A stretch of DNA of 64,000 bases from NCBI RefSeq assembly GCF_002835465.1, contig NZ_PIZM01000009.1:152481-216480 (forward strand), given 5' to 3'. Numbering within the stretch: position 1 is the first letter of the stretch; the number at the start of each line of letters is the position of its first letter. Below are positions 9,010-18,421 of the stretch, piece by piece. The notes below the pieces were generated by a model. The model had not been told where the DNA came from. It did no database searches and was given only the letters and a program-made list of their open reading frames with translations. The position numbers and the translations under genes are program-made. Source of the stretch: Psychromonas sp. psych-6C06 (GTDB taxonomy: Bacteria; Pseudomonadota; Gammaproteobacteria; Enterobacterales; Psychromonadaceae).

Positions 9010-9999
9010 TTAGGCTAAGCCAATACCTTGTAAGCTAAACTCGGGTGGGTTTTCAAATAACACTTCCTCGCGACTAGGAAATTCGCCTTTAATTAACCAG
9101 CTTGGAATATAAGGCGATTCAAAATCAGGGGTTTCACCCGTACGTTGGTAATGCAGTGCTAATATTCCGGTTAACCAGTGCATTAACATCGCTTCGTTAG
9201 CGAATAAGTCAATCGACTCGGCCCCTTTCGGGTCACCCGGCTGCGGGGCAAAGTCTGCGTAATATTCGTAGCTTGCTTGTATTGCCGATTCACAGGCTCG
9301 GGTTAAACTGGTTGGTTGTAAGCCCCAACAACTGGTTATGACGCTTAATAACGGATAATGTAAATAATGCACAGAAATTTCCGCTTGTAAACTGAGCTGC
9401 TTCTCAATCACCCCTCGCCCTGCAAATTGCATCGCCCCTGCTAAGCACTGTTTTTTCTGCTCTTCACTCACCTGCTCGGCAAAAAACGCTTTAAACACAT
9501 GAAAGAAAGCTTTATCCATCTCTGGAATGCCTCTTCCTGCGGTATGATCTAAAAACTCAGCTGGGTAAGCTTGTAGCTCATCAACCACAAAGGGCTCTTT
9601 ACATAAGGTGGCAGCCACGGCAGCATGCATCCAAACTCCATCGGGGGAAAACCGCCCGCGTTCAACCGGTTGTGGTTGCAGTACCAGCACCTGCTGCGCT
9701 AATTCGACGGGCACTGTGGTCTCTGGATTGAGGTGCATGCGAAAATGCATGCGCCCAAAATCACAGACATGGTATAACAACCACATGCAATGTGCCTTTG
9801 GCCAGTCCAACATCACCGCATCAGTAAAATACCCCCAATAATCAGAGAGTAAGTGCGGCGCAGCATGTTGGATTTTCTCTTCTGTGAATAAGCTACTCAG
9901 TTGACTATTATCAGCCGAGATATTCTTCAATAAGTACTGACTTCGTGAGTGTTTCTCACTTAACCAGAAGCCTTTATTATGATGCTGTTTAATATCCAT
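9010..9999 (-). CDS. unrecognised 329-aa cytoplasmic protein in an inserted segment
   Basis: I do not recognise this protein. It has no signal peptide or membrane helix, is rich in aromatic residues and His (WGYFTDAVMLDWPKAHCMWL, RMHFRMHLNPETT), and looks alpha-helical. It ends with an acidic, Pro-containing tail. A mid-protein stretch, IDLFANEAMLMHWLTGILALHY, resembles a buried helix rather than a membrane helix. The DNA is visibly richer in G+C than its neighbours (31 of the 60 bases at 9241-9300 are G or C). Together with the flanking 76-bp repeats this suggests transfer. A polymorphic-toxin immunity-like or hypothetical housekeeping role are both possible; nothing in the sequence decides it. 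Confidence 0.75.
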   Translation of the reverse strand: MDIKQHHNKGFWLSEKHSRSQYLLKNISADNSQLSSLFTEEKIQHAAPHLLSDYWGYFTDAVMLDWPKAHCMWLLYHVCDFGRMHFRMHLNPETTVPVELAQQVLVLQPQPVERGRFSPDGVWMHAAVAATLCKEPFVVDELQAYPAEFLDHTAGRGIPEMDKAFFHVFKAFFAEQVSEEQKKQCLAGAMQFAGRGVIEKQLSLQAEISVHYLHYPLLSVITSCWGLQPTSLTRACESAIQASYEYYADFAPQPGDPKGAESIDLFANEAMLMHWLTGILALHYQRTGETPDFESPYIPSWLIKGEFPSREEVLFENPPEFSLQGIGLA

Positions 10000-10335
10000 T
10001 TAAATTACCTTTACCCTGTTGATAGTCTCGGATGGAAGTTGTCCCTAAGGTTCCGTCGTTTTTAATCTCTTGTATTACCATCTTATAATCAATGAGGTTA
10101 TTTTTCTTAGCGTATCTTAACGCATGATAATAAAGGGGAAGATGCTAGCTAGAAAGGTACAGAAATACAACTACCCGATAGTGTGCTCTTCGCTATTTTT
10201 CAGCTTAATTGTACGCTGAGTCAGACAGTTAACGAAATAACCAATTCTTCAATTTTGTGTAAGCTAAATGCAATTCAGGTCAGGTCTTTCATTATACATT
10301 TAGAATGAAAAAAGTTTCATTTAGGGGCGGAACAA

Positions 10336-10401
10336 TCAGCTCCGTCCAGCAAAAGTTGCAAAACTCATCATAAAAACAGCCAGAGATAGTAGTAAACGCA
10401 T
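10336..10401 (-). pseudogene. truncated pldA start (signal peptide only)
   Basis: Within repeat copy 2, an ATG at 10401 with the same ribosome site as pldA opens a 21-codon frame, MRLLLSLAVFMMSFATFAGR followed by Ser and a stop. The first 18 codons are those of pldA with one Thr-to-Ala change; the frame then leaves the repeat and stops at once. It is a relic of pldA left by the insertion. Confidence 0.8.
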
Positions 10402-10422
10402 TTATAGTTCCTTTATAAACAG
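10347..10422. repeat. 76-bp direct repeat, copy 2
   Basis: Near-identical partner of 8564-8639 (75 of 76 bases). It sits on the recG side of the inserted gene. Confidence 0.95.
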
Positions 10423-10498
10423 TGTAAAGTAGTCGAGTGATGAAGTTGTTAGGTAGATTGCCTGTATTAGATACGCAAGCCCAGAATCAGGATCAATA

Positions 10499-12571
10499 AT
10501 GAAATTAGAGAAAGTCCCATTAAGTGCGTTAAATGGTGTGGGTATTAAAATGGCAGAGCGTTTAGAGAGGCTTGGCTTATTTAGCGTTGCTGACCTGCTT
10601 TTCCATCTGCCTCTGCATTATCAAGACCGAGCCTCAATTATTCCTATTGGCGAGTTACAGGATGGCATGCAGGTGAGTGTGCAAGGGCGTATCATCAGTA
10701 GCAATGTACAAATGGGTAAGCGTCGTATTTTAAAGTGTCAGATAGCTGATGAAACGGGGCGAGTGACGCTAAATTTCTTTCACTTTAACGCCTCACAAAA
10801 AAATAGCTTTCGTGAAGGGCAGTTAATCAAATGTTTTGGTGAATTTAAACGCGGTTACCAAGGCTTTGAAATTACCCACCCTGAATATACACTTATCCAG
10901 ACCCGTGAAAGTGCGCAAACTCAGGAAACCCTGACCCCTATCTATCCAATGACAGAAGGGTTGAAACAGAACGGTCTACGTAAGTTAGCCAGCCAAGCCG
11001 TGGAGATGTTAAAGCAAAATAGCATTGATGAGTTATTACCTACACAGCTATTAAGCCATCCAATTAGTTTACAAGATGCCTTGTTATATCTGCATCAGCC
11101 ACCGCCAGATGCCAACATTGAACAATTAGAAAACAAAACGCATCCAGCGCAACAGCGGTTAATTATTGAAGAGTTAATCGCGCAACAATTAAGTTTACTT
11201 GCCATGCGTGCAAGTGCACAAACACAACCTGCCATGACCATTAATGCGCAATCGGACTTACAAAAAGCATTATTAAACAACCTTGGTTTCTCGCCAACCA
11301 ATGCGCAGAGCAGAGTCGCTCAGGAGATTGAGCAAGATTTATTGCAACCCTATCCCATGATGCGCTTAGTGCAAGGTGATGTTGGCTCTGGTAAAACGTT
11401 AGTGGCAGCGATGGCTGCATTAAGTGTTATTGAGGCTGGTTATCAGGTCGCGTTAATGGCGCCGACAGAGTTACTTGCAGAGCAGCATTTTATTAATTTC
11501 CAGAAGTGGTTTGAGCCATTGGATATTCGTGTTGGCATGTTATCTGGCAAGATGAAAGTGAAAGAAAAACGTTCACAGACTGAAAATATACAACTCGGTC
11601 TCTCTAAAATGGTAGTGGGGACCCATGCACTGTTTTCAGATAATGTCATTTTTAATAAGTTAGCATTGATTATTGTTGATGAACAACATCGCTTTGGTGT
11701 TCATCAGCGTTTAGCGTTAAGAGAGAAAGGAGTGGATGAAGCCTTTGCGCCTCATCAGCTGACCATGACAGCAACCCCTATTCCACGCACGTTAGCAATG
11801 ACCGCCTATGCCGATTTAAAAGTTTCGATTATTGATGAACTTCCGCCCGGCAGAACCGCGATTCAAACGGTGGCCCTTGCTGATACGCGACGTGACGATA
11901 TTATTAAACGGGTTTATGAGTCCTGTAAAAATGAGGGGCGACAGGTTTATTGGGTTTGTACTTTAATCGAAGAGTCAGAGGCGCTTGAATGCCAAGCCGC
12001 TGAAGATACAGCGAATAGCTTGCAACTCAGTTTACCTGATTTACATATTGGATTGGTGCATGGCCGCATGAAAGGCGATGAAAAACAGTATGTGATGGAT
12101 GCCTTTAAAGCAGGAGAGTTAGACTTGTTAGTTGCCACGACAGTCATTGAAGTCGGCGTGGATGTGCCTAATGCGAGTTTAATGATTATCGAAAACCCTG
12201 AGCGGTTAGGGCTTTCACAACTGCACCAGTTACGTGGCCGTGTTGGCCGTGGCAGTGTCGCTAGCCACTGTGTTTTATTGTATAAAAATCCATTGTCATT
12301 AACGGCTAAAAAGCGTTTGCAAATTCTGCGCGAAAGCAACGATGGTTTTTATATCTCAGAGCAAGATTTACTCATTCGAGGCCCAGGTGAAGTTTTAGGC
12401 ACAAAGCAAACGGGAGTCGCCCAATTTAAAATCGCTGACCTACTGCGCGACCAAGCATTGGTACCTTACTCTTTACAATTAGCAGAGCAAATTATTGCCC
12501 AGCACCCCACGCTTATCAGCGCGCTAACAACACGTTGGTTAGGTGAAAAACAGCATTATGCGCATGCTTAA
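10499..12571 (+). CDS. recG: ATP-dependent DNA helicase RecG
   Basis: The 690-residue length is that of the family. An N-terminal wedge/OB domain (about 50-150) is followed by the superfamily-2 helicase core with Walker A GDVGSGKT (about 292-299), the DEQH box (about 394-397), the TATPIPRTLAM motif, and VIEVGVDVPNA and QLRGRVGRG in the second RecA-like lobe. RecG remodels stalled replication forks and Holliday junctions and dissociates R-loops. The start MKLEKVPLSALNGVG is the usual one. The next gene overlaps its 3' end. Confidence 0.97.
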   Translation: MKLEKVPLSALNGVGIKMAERLERLGLFSVADLLFHLPLHYQDRASIIPIGELQDGMQVSVQGRIISSNVQMGKRRILKCQIADETGRVTLNFFHFNASQKNSFREGQLIKCFGEFKRGYQGFEITHPEYTLIQTRESAQTQETLTPIYPMTEGLKQNGLRKLASQAVEMLKQNSIDELLPTQLLSHPISLQDALLYLHQPPPDANIEQLENKTHPAQQRLIIEELIAQQLSLLAMRASAQTQPAMTINAQSDLQKALLNNLGFSPTNAQSRVAQEIEQDLLQPYPMMRLVQGDVGSGKTLVAAMAALSVIEAGYQVALMAPTELLAEQHFINFQKWFEPLDIRVGMLSGKMKVKEKRSQTENIQLGLSKMVVGTHALFSDNVIFNKLALIIVDEQHRFGVHQRLALREKGVDEAFAPHQLTMTATPIPRTLAMTAYADLKVSIIDELPPGRTAIQTVALADTRRDDIIKRVYESCKNEGRQVYWVCTLIEESEALECQAAEDTANSLQLSLPDLHIGLVHGRMKGDEKQYVMDAFKAGELDLLVATTVIEVGVDVPNASLMIIENPERLGLSQLHQLRGRVGRGSVASHCVLLYKNPLSLTAKKRLQILRESNDGFYISEQDLLIRGPGEVLGTKQTGVAQFKIADLLRDQALVPYSLQLAEQIIAQHPTLISALTTRWLGEKQHYAHA

Positions 12572-13898
12572 ATTTAAACGTTTTTTACTGGCTAGCTGTT
12601 TGCTATTCCTGCTTTTTTTTCTTCTAGTAGGTAGCTCTGTCTACTTTTTCAGTGTTAATGATTTTTCACAATGGATAACAGATCAAGTTAAACAATCAAC
12701 GGGTTATGATGTTCGTTTTGAGAATTTTGAAAATAGGTGGTTAGAGGACAACCGTTTGTCGTTCTCTGGTGTTTCCTTATATCAGCAAGATAAACGTGTC
12801 GTGCTCATTAATAAGCTTGATATCGATATTAAGAAATTAGATTTATGGCAACGTCAACTAGAAATTAGCATGGTGCATTTAAAGGGGGTTGAAGTAGATA
12901 TTAAGCAACCACTAACCAAAAATAAAGTTGTCGTAAATAGTGCAAAAAATAACTCTTCGCCTGTCGTGGCTGTTGGTGCGCAATCATTATCTTGGGAAAA
13001 GTTACATATCGACACACTGAAAATAACCGAATTCAACGCAGATGTTGTGCATCAGCAGCAACATCTACTACTTAAACAAGCAGAGGTTGAGTTTCGCGAT
13101 GTGCATATTATTCAGCAACATCAATTGCAGACCATACCCTCATCAATTGATGTGTCGCTACAAATAAAATCGTTGTTATTTGAATCTCCAGAGCAGCAAG
13201 TGCAACTCGATGATTGGCAACTATCTTTACAATCGAATCTATTTCAGCAACAAGGTAGGCTAACGGGGGAGATCGGTTCTGTAACATTTAATCTCCCCTC
13301 AGAAAAGAGCCGCACCTCAAGTATGAATTTCCATAACATGTATTTTGAATTATTGCTGAAGCAGCAATACTTACGCTTAAAAGAATTTACTTTAGAGGCA
13401 TTTTCTGGGCATATGAGTATGCGCTCAGAGGCAGAGTTAGCGATCACTCTTTTTCCTAAACCTTTGTTCAAGCTCAAGCAAGTCACTGTTGAATCATTAC
13501 AACTAAAAGATATGCAATTGGTTATTCCTGATATTTCTGGGGCGAATAATCGTACTGAGGTTTCTGTCGATAACACGGAAGCGGATATATCTTTGCCACT
13601 GGAAAACTTACTATTGGAGCAGTTATTACTGACTAACGTAAATATACGCAGTGAAAATAGTGAGCTTCCGCTACGAGTGGATCGTATACAGTTACAATTG
13701 AACCATGTACCCTTAATCAGGAATAGTGACTGGTTACGTGTTGCTACGCTGAGCGAACAAGCGGGTAGTTTTAGCCTAGCTTTTGCTTTATTGCACTGGC
13801 AACAAAGTGTGATTGAAGATTTTTCTGTTGCGGGGAGCTTGACCGAAGAGGATCAAGGTTTGTTATTATTAAAGCAACTATTATCAGAACATCGATAA
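12558..13898 (+). CDS. AsmA-like inner-membrane-anchored periplasmic protein
   Basis: The gene overlaps recG by 14 bp if started at ATG 12558; a GTG at 12543 would add five residues, but AGGTGA at 12541-12546 fits the ATG better. The protein (446 aa) has one N-terminal membrane helix and then VNDFSQWITDQVKQSTGYDVRFENFENRWLEDNRLSFSGV. This is the typical opening of AsmA/TamB-like proteins, in which a beta-rich periplasmic body binds or moves lipids. It is shorter than AsmA (about 617 aa) and the C-terminal AsmA signature is not obvious, so the assignment rests on the N-terminus and overall pattern. Confidence 0.6.
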   Translation: MRMLKFKRFLLASCLLFLLFFLLVGSSVYFFSVNDFSQWITDQVKQSTGYDVRFENFENRWLEDNRLSFSGVSLYQQDKRVVLINKLDIDIKKLDLWQRQLEISMVHLKGVEVDIKQPLTKNKVVVNSAKNNSSPVVAVGAQSLSWEKLHIDTLKITEFNADVVHQQQHLLLKQAEVEFRDVHIIQQHQLQTIPSSIDVSLQIKSLLFESPEQQVQLDDWQLSLQSNLFQQQGRLTGEIGSVTFNLPSEKSRTSSMNFHNMYFELLLKQQYLRLKEFTLEAFSGHMSMRSEAELAITLFPKPLFKLKQVTVESLQLKDMQLVIPDISGANNRTEVSVDNTEADISLPLENLLLEQLLLTNVNIRSENSELPLRVDRIQLQLNHVPLIRNSDWLRVATLSEQAGSFSLAFALLHWQQSVIEDFSVAGSLTEEDQGLLLLKQLLSEHR

Positions 13899-13953
13899 TA
13901 GCGTTTGATAATATATTCGCACCGTTCAACAATTTTAGGAGCCCTAAAGGTCA

Positions 13954-14988
13954 ATGACGCTATTAATTACCTATCTAATTATCGCAATTGGTGTTTCATT
14001 TTTGTGTTCAATTTTAGAAGCGGTGTTACTTTCAATAACGCCTACCTACATCGCACAACTACAAAAGAAACGTCCTCGTGATGCGAAAATGTTAAGCAAT
14101 GTTAAATCTAAGCTAGACCAATCTATCTCGAGCATTTTAATCCTTAATACATTTGCTCATACTATGGGGGCTGCGGGGGTTGGTTCACAAGCGGTACGAA
14201 TTTATGGAGAACAGTGGGAAACATTAATTGCGTTATTATTGACCCTTGCCATTCTCTATTTTTCAGAAATTATCCCGAAAACTATTGGTGCGACTTTTTG
14301 GAAGTTTCTTGCTGTGCCGTCGGGTTACATCATTTTGGTGTTAATTAAATTGGTATTCCCTTTAGTGTGGTTATCAACGCGTGTCACACGTTTATTTAGC
14401 CGTAATAAAAAAGATTCTATTAGTCGCGAAGAGGTACTCGCTTTTACCGCCCTCAGTGAAAAAGAGGGGGCGATTGGTCCACAAGAAAAGCGTTTAGTAG
14501 AAAATATCTTTACCTTACGTGACTATAAAGCTGAGGATATATTAACACCTCGAACAGTGGTGCACGCACTATCTGAAGATTGCACAGTGAAAGAGGCGTT
14601 GTGTGCAGAGAAAACGCAAAACTTTACCCGTATTCCTGTTTACCAAGAGAGTATTGATGATATTACCGGTGTTCTCCTTAAAACTCAGTTATATGAATAT
14701 GAACGGCAAGGAAAAGGAGAGGTATTACTCGGTGAATTAAAAATGCCTATCCATCGCATCTCAGGTAATGTTCCGGTATTGCATCTATTAGATCTGTTTA
14801 TTAAACGCCATGAACACCTGTTTTTAGTCGAGGATCAATTTGGCCAAACAGCGGGAGTTGTCTCTTTAGAGGATGCACTTGAAACATTACTCGGACGAGA
14901 GATTGTTGATGAAAGTGATAGCATCGCGGACTTACAAAAGTATGCCAAAGAGAGTTACAGAGATAGGCTACGTAAAAAGTTACGTTAG
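13954..14988 (+). CDS. CNNM (DUF21) transmembrane and CBS-pair protein
   Basis: The 344-residue protein has a DUF21/CNNM membrane domain with about four helices (residues 1-140; SILEAVLLSITPTYIAQL, IILVLIKLVFPLVWL). A linker REEVLAFTALSEKEGAIG and a pair of CBS motifs follow (DILTPRTVVHALSED, then VPVLHLLDLFIKRHEHLFLVEDQFGQTAGVVSLEDALETLLGREI). Family members (CorB/CorC/YfjD type) bind Mg-ATP at the CBS pair and are linked to Mg2+ or Na+ transport. It lacks the CorC_HlyC C-terminal domain of longer relatives. Its stop codon lies inside a short sequence shared with 35986-35999 (see findings). Confidence 0.85.
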   Translation: MTLLITYLIIAIGVSFLCSILEAVLLSITPTYIAQLQKKRPRDAKMLSNVKSKLDQSISSILILNTFAHTMGAAGVGSQAVRIYGEQWETLIALLLTLAILYFSEIIPKTIGATFWKFLAVPSGYIILVLIKLVFPLVWLSTRVTRLFSRNKKDSISREEVLAFTALSEKEGAIGPQEKRLVENIFTLRDYKAEDILTPRTVVHALSEDCTVKEALCAEKTQNFTRIPVYQESIDDITGVLLKTQLYEYERQGKGEVLLGELKMPIHRISGNVPVLHLLDLFIKRHEHLFLVEDQFGQTAGVVSLEDALETLLGREIVDESDSIADLQKYAKESYRDRLRKKLR

Positions 14989-15759
14989 GGGCTTTTGATC
15001 TTTCGAGTTTATCTTTGCAACAAATGTTGCTCTAGGGGCTCAAGACAACACGCTCTGAGCTTGCTCTACCTGACTACGTCAAACAGTATGCAATACAAAA
15101 CGAAAAGACGTTTCCTATTCGTTAGACGAAATTAGCTTAGAATGATTAAGCCACATTCCGCCTGCCTCGCACAAACCTAATCAAATAGCGCTAACTTAAT
15201 TGCGCTATTTTGGCTCCTTCGTCGGTGCAGTTAAGCCGTCGTTCATAGCATCAAACTACCACTGATGTGATGTATAAATATACGACGTTTTTTGAAGTAA
15301 TCGGTTGTTCTACATGAAAAACGTATAACCAATAAAGTAATTATTTTAGCCTGTATAAAAGAGTTATCTTTATCGGAATACTTAACCTCAATTCTGGTTA
15401 ATGGAATCGTTATGCTTTTAAAATCATGAAGTTGCTACTTTGATAATACAGTGCCGTTAATTTTGCGTTTTCAAGGCAAATTATCGTCGCAATAAAGGGT
15501 TATTGGTCGATGAATTAACAGTGAAATTCGCGGAAATAGCGGTATTGTATCGCTTTGCTTATCTAGAGCTGAGGTTATCTATATTGGTTTTTTCATGACG
15601 ACAAGTGGCGATATTTTATTATGCTAATAATACCCAAACTGTATTTAATGGTGATACTATGTGACTTTGGTCACGTTAATGGCTTCTCTCGTTGATAACG
15701 TGAATCCTGTTTCAATCTTGGTAAATGTTGCTTAGATTGGCAGAGTCTAGGAGTTATTC
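14989..15759. other. gene-less 771-bp interval with repeat remnants
   Basis: No open frame of note. It begins with a sequence also found at 35986 and contains a 9-bp perfect hairpin (15183-15191 with 15202-15210) and a CRP-like palindrome at 15660-15675 in front of the exporter gene. The G+C-richer piece 15000-15260 looks like degraded mobile DNA, but I cannot name it. Confidence 0.5.
15660..15675 (+). promoter_or_regulatory. CRP-like site upstream of the Bcr-type exporter
   Basis: TGTGACTTTGGTCACG fits the TGTGA-N6-TCACA core with one mismatch. It lies 85 bp before the exporter ATG, a position compatible with CRP control. No matching -10/-35 pair is clear. Confidence 0.4.
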
Positions 15760-16971
15760 ATGCGTTCAAAACCGACACAACTCAGTCTTTTACTGATTAT
15801 TATTCTTGGTGCTATCTCTGCATTAACCCCTTTTGCGATCGATATGTACCTTCCCGCAATGCCTGCAATTGCTCAAGAGTTTTCTGTCTCAGCCGGTGAT
15901 ATTCAAATTACGTTAACAGCTTATATGCTCGGCTTTGCGATCGGACAATTATTGCATGGACCTTTAGCTGATAGTTTTGGACGTAAACCGGTACTGTTGA
16001 TTGGAACATTACTCTTTACCTTAGCATCGGTATTAAGTGCTATCTCCCCAAGTATTGAGATGCTGACTTGGATGCGAGTTGGGCAAGGGTTTGCAGGTGC
16101 TGCTGCTGCCGTTGTTATTCAAGCGATTGTACGTGACATGTTTGATAAAGAAGAGTTTGCTCGTACCATGTCATTTATTGTGTTGGTCATGACACTTGCA
16201 CCATTGATTGCCCCTTTGTTAGGCGGTTATATGGCAGTTTGGTTTGGTTGGCGTTCGATTTTCTGGGTCATTGCATTAATTGCATTACTGGTTATTGTCG
16301 CAATCACTTTTAAGATCCCTGAAACCCTAGCAGTGGAGAAGCGTCAACCCTTCAGAGTGCGTTCGGTATTACGTAATTATCGCTCTTTGGTCGTAAGCCG
16401 TAATGCGATGTTATTAATTTTAACGGGTGCACTTTCCTTTGCTGGTATGTTTGCTTTTTTAACAGCGGGCTCATTTATTTTTGTTGAGATACATGGTGTT
16501 GATATTCAACATGTTGGTTATCTTTTTGGTTTGAATGTTGTTTCTATGATGGTTATGACTGTACTGAATGGGAGGCTGGTTCGCGCTAAAGGTTCGCAAT
16601 GGATGCTGAAACTAGGCTTAACCATTCAATTAGTTGGTGCAACCTTGTTATTGCTTGGACAAGTTTTTAATTTCGGCTTATGGGGTGTGGTGTTACCGAT
16701 AATGCTTTATGTCAGCGCTATCTCAACAGTGGGTAGTAACTCAATGGCAATATTGTTAAGTGATTACCCTAGTATTGCAGGCACTGCCTCTTCGTTGTCG
16801 GGTACATTACGTTTTGGTCTAGCTGGTGTCGCTGCCGCGGTTATCTCTTTCTTACCGGCTAAATCGAGCTGGCCAATGGTAGGGGTTATCTGTTGTTGTG
16901 CAAGTTTAGCATTTACCTGTTTGTTGTTAAGAAGCACGCCAAAATTGGAAAGTAATGCCTCTATTGTCTGA
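15760..16971 (+). CDS. bcr: Bcr/CflA-type MFS drug exporter
   Basis: This 403-residue transporter has 12 hydrophobic helices. It carries the drug:H+ antiporter signatures: MYLPAMPAIAQEFSVSAGDIQITLTAYMLGFA near the N-terminus, the motif-A loop GPLADSFGRKPV after helix 2, and RVGQGFAGAAAAVVIQAIVRDMF in helix 4. It aligns by eye along its length with E. coli Bcr, which exports bicyclomycin, sulfonamides and dipeptides. The native substrate here is unknown. It is a single gene, convergent with ntrC. Confidence 0.9.
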   Translation: MRSKPTQLSLLLIIILGAISALTPFAIDMYLPAMPAIAQEFSVSAGDIQITLTAYMLGFAIGQLLHGPLADSFGRKPVLLIGTLLFTLASVLSAISPSIEMLTWMRVGQGFAGAAAAVVIQAIVRDMFDKEEFARTMSFIVLVMTLAPLIAPLLGGYMAVWFGWRSIFWVIALIALLVIVAITFKIPETLAVEKRQPFRVRSVLRNYRSLVVSRNAMLLILTGALSFAGMFAFLTAGSFIFVEIHGVDIQHVGYLFGLNVVSMMVMTVLNGRLVRAKGSQWMLKLGLTIQLVGATLLLLGQVFNFGLWGVVLPIMLYVSAISTVGSNSMAILLSDYPSIAGTASSLSGTLRFGLAGVAAAVISFLPAKSSWPMVGVICCCASLAFTCLLLRSTPKLESNASIV

Positions 16972-17005
16972 GTAAATGCTAACGTTAGGTTAACGCTAAC
17001 ATTAA

Positions 17006-18409
17006 TTAAGACATGCCAAACTCTTTGAGTTTACGGGTTAGCGTGTTCCTTCCCCAACCGAGTAGTTTGGCTGCTTCCTGTTTTTTACCATCGGTAAATT
17101 TTAATGCGGTTTTTAGCATTATTTTTTCAAATTCAGGCAGAGCATTACTTAATATTTCTTTTTCGCCACGCTTTAATTCAGTAGAGGCCCATAGCTCGAG
17201 GTTTTTTTGCCATAGTGGCGTTTCGCTATCGATATTTTGTGTTTCTTGCGAACTTAACTCTGGCGGGAGGTCATTGATATGTACTTCTTGACCGCTGGCC
17301 ATGACTGTTAGCCAACGACAACTGTTTTCCAGCTGACGAACATTACCTGGCCATGGTAGTTGACTGAGGTATTGCTTAGTTTCTTCAGTTAATTGTTTTG
17401 CTTCGACCTTGAGTTCTGCAGCGATGTTATGTAGAAAATATTGAGCTAATAGGCTGATATCTTCACGGCGCTCTTTGAGTGCGGGAATTTGTAAGCGAAT
17501 AACATTTAAGCGATGGAAAAGATCTTCTCGAAAATCACCTGATTGTACTTTTTTCTCTAAGTCTTGGTGGGTGGCTGCAATAATACGCACATCCACTTTT
17601 ATGCCTTGATGTCCGCCGACACGATAAAATTTACCATCAGCTAAAACACGTAATAAACGGGTTTGTACGTCTAATGGCATATCACCAATCTCATCTAAAA
17701 ATAGTGTGCCACCATCCGCTTGTTCAAAGCGACCTTGTCGATTTGCGGCCGCACCGGTAAAGGCGCCTTTTTCATGGCCGAACAATTCTGCTTCAATTAA
17801 TTCGCGAGGGATTGCCGCCATGTTAAGGGCAATAAAGGTATTGTCTTTACGCGGGCTATGTTTATGCAAGGCTTGTGCGACAAGCTCTTTACCTGTTCCT
17901 GATTGACCGTTAATTAAGACGCTCATGCTAGACCGAGATAGTCGGCCAATAACACGAAAAACCTCTTGCATTGCCGGGGCTTCACCGATGATTTCTGGTG
18001 TTGAGAGCAGTTGTTCTGTTGGTTTCTTGCTTTGCTTAAGCTCTAAGCTGTGATTTATTGCACGTTGAATAAGCTCTGTTGCTTCATGAATATCAAAGGG
18101 TTTTGGTAAATATTCAAATGCGCCACTTTGGTAGGCATTCACTGCGCTGTCTAAGTCGCTATGAGCTGTCATGATGATGATCGGAATATTTGGAAAACGC
18201 TGGTGGATCTGCTCCATCAGTTCTAATCCATCAATGCCGGGCATACGCACATCAGAAATAATCACTTCTGGCTGCTCTATCTGTAACTGTTTCCAAAGGC
18301 ATTCACCATCTGGAAAGCTAGCATGGTTTATATCATTGCTTTTTAAGGTGCGTTCCAATACCCAACGGATAGCATGATCGTCATCGACGATCCAAGCAGT
18401 AGCATTCAT
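17006..18409 (-). CDS. ntrC: nitrogen response regulator NtrC (sigma-54 activator)
   Basis: This 467-residue enhancer-binding protein has a receiver domain with phospho-acceptor Asp53 (IISDVRMPGIDG), an AAA+ domain with Walker A GQSGTGKE (168-175) and the sigma-54 contact loop GAFTGA (215-220), and a C-terminal Fis-type HTH (AAKLLGWGRNTLTRKLKEF). Phosphorylated by NtrB under nitrogen limitation, it activates sigma-54 promoters such as the one in front of glnA. It is the last gene of the block, 12 bp after ntrB. Confidence 0.97.
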   Translation of the reverse strand: MNATAWIVDDDHAIRWVLERTLKSNDINHASFPDGECLWKQLQIEQPEVIISDVRMPGIDGLELMEQIHQRFPNIPIIIMTAHSDLDSAVNAYQSGAFEYLPKPFDIHEATELIQRAINHSLELKQSKKPTEQLLSTPEIIGEAPAMQEVFRVIGRLSRSSMSVLINGQSGTGKELVAQALHKHSPRKDNTFIALNMAAIPRELIEAELFGHEKGAFTGAAANRQGRFEQADGGTLFLDEIGDMPLDVQTRLLRVLADGKFYRVGGHQGIKVDVRIIAATHQDLEKKVQSGDFREDLFHRLNVIRLQIPALKERREDISLLAQYFLHNIAAELKVEAKQLTEETKQYLSQLPWPGNVRQLENSCRWLTVMASGQEVHINDLPPELSSQETQNIDSETPLWQKNLELWASTELKRGEKEILSNALPEFEKIMLKTALKFTDGKKQEAAKLLGWGRNTLTRKLKEFGMS

Positions 18410-18421
18410 TTTTGTTCCTAA

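Larger units (their letters stand above)
10000..10498. other. intergenic region between the inserted gene and recG
   Basis: The 499 bp hold the second copy of the 76-bp repeat with its truncated pldA reading frame (10336-10401). Beyond 10422 lies what was probably the original upstream region of pldA, shared with recG. No other open frame is convincing. Confidence 0.6.
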
